Assembly: GCA_025618425.1 (NCBI GenBank) | Contig: CM046842.1 | Location: 31,246,885 to 31,310,884, forward strand | Origin: Heliocidaris tuberculata | Lineage: Eukaryota; Echinodermata; Echinoidea; Camarodonta; Echinometridae | DNA: 64,000 nucleotides | Direction: 5' to 3' | Part shown: one piece after another, positions 27,601 to 33,600 of the stretch | Numbering within the stretch: the first letter of the stretch is position 1 | Layout of the letters: every line of letters begins with the position of its first letter | Translations under genes and position numbers: made by a program | Notes under the pieces: model-generated | Database searches by the model: none | What the model was told of the DNA's origin: nothing | The model's input: the letters and a program-made list of their open reading frames with translations, nothing else

Positions 27601-30600
27601 ATCTTAATGATTATAAAAAAATGCCCCTTTTATATGTAACTCTAGAGAGTATGAAACAGCCACTATGTGACATTATAGATTTACAGAGTATAGTTATAAT
27701 ACCCTTGAAGTTATGAGGGATTACTTATTCCCTTTCAAATTGTTGAAAACTACTGGCCATTGCATTTCATATTTTCCCTCCCCACGTCAGTTGCGTCCAT
27801 CATTCTGCAGTGTTCGCCCTCCAGCATGTCCGTGAGGGTTCCGCTGGAGCTGCTTGGCGGTGCGACCGTGGGATCAGACCTCCAGCTCATGAACGACGAG
27901 GACTGTCAGGGGATGGTCTCAGAAGACGGAATGGCCATTGTTATCTCTACCAATCTGACGTCATGTAACAATGAGAGGAGAGTAAGTTGAAAGAATAAAT
28001 ATTTCAGACTGCATTCACAATTCCTGTGTTATTAAGGGCTCTGCTCGCTTTTCATAAGGACCGCTATTTATAAATGACGGCTGTTCATATAGTCATTATG
28101 ACTAGCGGTCCTTATGAATAGCGAGTAATGGTTTGTCACTATTCATTAGGACTGCTATTTATAAAGGATCGTTCATTCATTTATTCACGCGTTATGGATA
28201 GCGGTCCTTATGACTAACGGTCCTTATGACTAGCGAGGTTACACCGTTATTAATGTGTTCACACTGTCTTCATATTGTTATACACACTGTGATCAGACAT
28301 TTTTTGCACTCTCAAGTCACACACAAGTTGTACTGTTTTCACTTGTTTTCACACTTTTAAAATTTCAAGTCACACGTCTTCACATCTTTTTCAGTGTTTT
28401 TCACAGTGTTTTCACATTGGCACATCAATCGTGGCCACATGGAGAATTATCATAAATGCGTGCAACAAATACAGTCGCACCGCCAGAGCGACCCCAAACC
28501 GACTCCAAACCGACCAATTTCTTGGCCGTTGGTTTCAATGTAATTTTTTTAAAGGTCTGTTGTCGGTCTGGCGTCGGTCTTGTTGGTGTGACTGTGGTAT
28601 TACTCTGAGTGATTGTGACTACCCATATGTAGTTTTGGACCTGAAAACTATTTGTTCACAGTGTTGTTATTACTGAGGAAATCCGTGTTCTTTCACTTAC
28701 CGATATGTAACTCAGATTGCGCTTACTTGCCGATATATAGAAACTGATGCAAAAGATGACAAATCAAGTCATTTCTTAGCAATCCGTGAACTAGACAGAA
28801 ATAACCGTCTGTTATGGGGAATCATTTATTAAAACTGACATTTGTCAACCTTCTATGGGACATTTGTCAACCTTCCCCATAGAAGGTTGTACGTACGGAG
28901 ATTAGTGGAGCCAGACGTAGTCTCAGTGGAACAACCGACGACACAGAAGGACTCAAGCTTTTGGTCTATCCATGAACAAGCTTATCATCATTTCAGGACA
29001 AGAATTATTTAAGGGCTGAATTGGTCACATTTTATTCTTCAAATTGGCAAAAATAATATTTCTCTTTTAGTGCTAAATGGTTGTAATAAAACGTAATGTC
29101 TTTGAAAACAATATACATGGTTAGGAACTTAGTCGAAAAGTTGAAAAAATTGCCAATTTTGATGAAAAACAATGATTTTGAACCTTTCAATGTATTGCCA
29201 ATTTAAGAATTTTAAAGCTTATTCTTCTTTTTAAGATTCAAACGCAATACAGTCATGCAACAAAAATGGACATAATGTGTGAAGAAATTTTTGCTCTTTC
29301 TCCTCATGCATCTGGTGTATATTTTAGGGCTCTAAACCAAAAGTTATTGAGCCAAACCACAAAATGAGGAGTGGTGTCACCTCTATTCTGTGTTTTTTCT
29401 TTCTTCTAAAACTGTATTTATAGGAAGATTCCAGTTTCGAGTATTACAGCAATACGGTGGTAGAACGAGAGTATGGGGTCGTCACTCGTGTATCTGATGT
29501 ATACGTCCCATTCACGTGTTACTACAACCGAAGCGGACGTGTGGGACTACGCTCGTACGAGCTGAAGAATTATCGTCTAAATGTGACCGAGGAATCTAGC
29601 GGACAATACGCGTTTGCTTTAGATATCTACAGGTAAAATGGCTCAATCCTTAATTTCAAAATTTCTATTTCATCATAGTGTAAAAATCTTTAAACTTAAA
29701 TTGTGCCAATCACCAAGAAATATTTTGTTCTGTATGTTAGGGGTTCTATGTCGATATAATTATATTCAAAATGTAAGCTTCAAATGTTGATTCTATAAAG
29801 AGAGATTGAAATTTGAAGTACACTCCCAACAAACAATACAGCGAATTATGAGGAGACTGGTCGACGCCTCCATATGCGCTATGCGCTCGCATAAAATAAG
29901 GACCGACGCGGAACCGAACTTGGAGTTGAGTTCCGCGCGAGGGGGTTTCATGTTTTCCTTAATTTACTTCTTAACCGTTAACTCTTAGGAGACCAGGTAA
30001 GGTTGATTTTATCCATTCTAGCATGCACACAAATTATTTTTTAAGTGACTGGTACACCATTAGACACTCGTTTGCATCTACTCGCAAGTTTTTACCAATA
30101 ATTCGTGAAATAATGAAACATTTTATTATGCAAAAATGTAATAGAGGGTAGTTAAGACATCCTGAAAAATATGGATTAAACCCTTTTACCTTAAAAAAAA
30201 TGTGCAAGATCTTTCTTTGGAATATTGTCAACGCGTATTGAAAATATTTTACTAACGATTTACATGATTTATGTACAATTTAGAGAGGGGGGGGGGGGGT
30301 CGAGAACGCATAAAAATGTAAAAACAAAAACTTCAAACTTGAAACTTTTTTTTCTTCAGAGATGGGGGTTTCGAGGAGAAGTACATGGAAGACGACTACC
30401 CTGTCGACATGGACATCAATGAGGATCTCTACTTCGGTGCTTCGGTCCCGTCTCAGGATAGAACTCTTGATCTATCCATCACTCGGTGTGTGGCCACGCC
30501 CTCTAACTCATACAACGACGATCAGTATGTCTTTATTGAAGATGGGTAAGTTTAGGTTTTATATTAGGCATTGATTAACTTTGCCCAGGATTGAAAAAAA

Positions 30601-33600
30601 AAATCACTGTTCCAGCTAATGCTGTAATCATAATTGCAAACCTTTAGCTCAGACAGGAATCACCTGAGTTTTATAAGCTTACCGGTCGTTTATATATCAA
30701 GATATTTACGATTGAACATTGATGTCGGGATAGAGTACCACCGAACCCTAAAGAACTCTTACGGTTGGCATACCTCGCTCTATCACAGAATACCGTACGG
30801 GCTGGAAACCCGCTCTGAAATCGCCAAGCGCTGGTGCTTGGTTTTTGTGACTGCAGCGGAGCGAAGAAGCCGAGCGACTTGCGCTAGCGATTGATCGCGA
30901 TTTTCTCTTTTTTAGGATAGTAAACGGGTTCCATTTTCTCTCATACTTTCACATATCCTTAATTATATATGTAGTTAGAGGACTGCACACAATTCACTGG
31001 CATTTGAGCTGACTTTACAATTTTTCACAAAGTTAATCAATCACTTTTCAAAAAATATTATATATTAGTTTAATACTTTATGTCGCCGAGGAAAGAGAAA
31101 ATAATGAAGGGCTAAAACGAACTAGCATCAAAAGGGAACAATCACCTACTCATTTTCACTCTCTCTCTCTTTTTTCTTTTTTTGCTCTGCATGTTTAGGG
31201 TTTCTAATGATATCCTGTATTCACAGTATCGAATTTTACTTCTATGACGAGATATTGCAACTTTATTGAAAGCGACTGTGTAGATCAGTCACAGGCATAA
31301 CATTTTGGCGCGCGCAGATGTAATCTCCGATTTAAATTTCGTGCAGGGTTTTTATGAACTGATTCTACGCATTATTTTAACCATTTCTCTCGCCCCCTCT
31401 CTGTCTTTTTATCCGTATAGCTGTTCAACTGACGAAAGCACTTTAATCCGTCCAGACCTTCTTGACTTTGTAGGAGTCACCATGAAGACCTTCCGCTTTG
31501 TTGGCTTGGGAAACAGGGTAAGATAAAATAATAATAAAAAAATTAATCCCCATCTAATTTGACATGAGGACCCAATGCACACAATGCGTTATTAAAGTTT
31601 CGTCGATTGCGCTATCTATTGTTCAGTTCAGTTGAATTCATTCCACTGTGGTCAGTGAATAATGGGCTCCCAATGGGCCATTCTTTGTAAGTGAAACTTT
31701 CGGTCACACATTACCGGAAAATCAGACTACATTTTATTATGTTTTTTTTTTTATATTACCAGTTTCTTACATGAAAAAGATTTCCTTTTCCTTGACAAGA
31801 AAAAGTAATTACCCTACCATAATGTTTTTACAGAGACATTTAAAAAACGCGCCTATTTTGAGTGGTCACACCCGTGACCGACCCAATTTTCACCTCTATA
31901 AAGAAAAGAATGCTCACTCATTTATGGAAAATTGCTTTCAAACTGTTCAGAGCAATCCCACCATACAGTAATGAAAAGTGGAAACTTGCACTCCAAGGGA
32001 AATACGAGAAAAGAAAGTTTGAATACCCCAACAAGTAAGACCCGTTTTTGTGTGAGGTCACACACGTGACCGACCTAATGTTGACCTCTGACATAAAATG
32101 TTGTAATCTCATTTAAAATAATTACCCTCCACCTGTTCGGGGTAAGATCGTTTTTCAATTATCCAAAATTAGAGACTTTTACTACTCGACAAATACTGGA
32201 AAATTAGGTTTAAATTAACTATTTTTCAGGATTTTGGTCACACATGTGACTGAGAATGGCTCCAATACGGAGTTGCCATGTTTATGGTCTGCATTCATTG
32301 GTTTGTGTTCATTGTTGCACCGGTGTTCCGTCGAAAGTCGATTTTCGGATTTTTTCGAAAATCCACTTTCGACGGATGACTGGCGTGGCAATCTATACCG
32401 TAGTGAGTGTATGATTGTATTTACAGAATATCTGTATGACAACTTCAGGCGCAGCCGGCACTATCTGTACGGGCTATTGTTCACTGCTTGCTGTGGCATG
32501 GATTTTATGGAATGTAACAACAGTTGGAGTAATCGACAGTAGTAAAATAACGCTTCGTTTGCATCTGGGGGCATTTCATTAAGTGTCTTGTCTGTGATTT
32601 TTACCGACAAATTTGCTTTCATCCAATCAGATGCAAGGATTTCATTAGCTTATAACAGTCCTCGCAACTTGTCATTGATGACAAGTTTTTTGAAACAGGG
32701 CCCAGATCAACATCAAAATCTGATTCAAGAATATTGTCTGTTTCTATATCTCAACCTAGGTTTACATCCACTGCGATCTGCTCGTCTGTGACGCGACCAC
32801 GGGAAACCTTACCGAGTGTGACGTCACATGCCCGAATGGGCTGAATGCGCGTCAACGTCGTGACGTCACAGAATCGAAGTCTACGCTTGCGCGTACGAGA
32901 ATCAGCCGTGGACCAATCAGATTTAGGCGAAACTCGGTTGATAACATGCAGAAAGAATGGATGTCATACGGTATGTTTTTTTAAACTTTTTGTTTTGCTT
33001 TCTTGTGCCCGGGCCCCCTTCCCGGACCCCCTTCCGGACCCCCCTCCCGGACCCCATGCCCCTAGCTACGCCACTAGTCTACTAATGATCGAGCAAGGTA
33101 CTAACATGTTGGAACACTGTTGTATATCGGTGAAGGGTCTTGACTCTCAGACAAGGAGTTCGGGGCTCGATACGTCTTGCTTGGTGCATACATCCGTGAC
33201 TTTACCCAGTTTTGTAACTCTGTCCACCAAGGTACATTCAGTGGGTACCTGGCAATGATGGCCAATAATAATAATAATGATAATTGCAGGGCCCTCAGAA
33301 AGAGTAGTGAATACTGCTGTATGCTCTGGCGACAAGGGCTTTATTTTGTCAAAGATATAATAATAATTATAATAATAATAGTGGGTTCTTGTATAGCGCA
33401 CATGTCTGTCAGACTTGACACTCCTGGTGCTCTGTTACCACGGCTTCAGCATGGCTGCTCTAATGGCGCTCTAGCATTTCAAGGAATTAAATCCTGCCAG
33501 GTACCCATTAACCTCACCTAGGTTGAGTGTGGCAAATGTAGATTAATGTCTTGCCAAAAGACACCAGTGCTGCACCAGGGATTCGAGGGTTAGGGTTAGT

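Noticed and set aside
32234..32542. 102-codon plus-strand open frame
   Set aside because: It sits within receptor intron 22, overlaps a hairpin, and has no domain.
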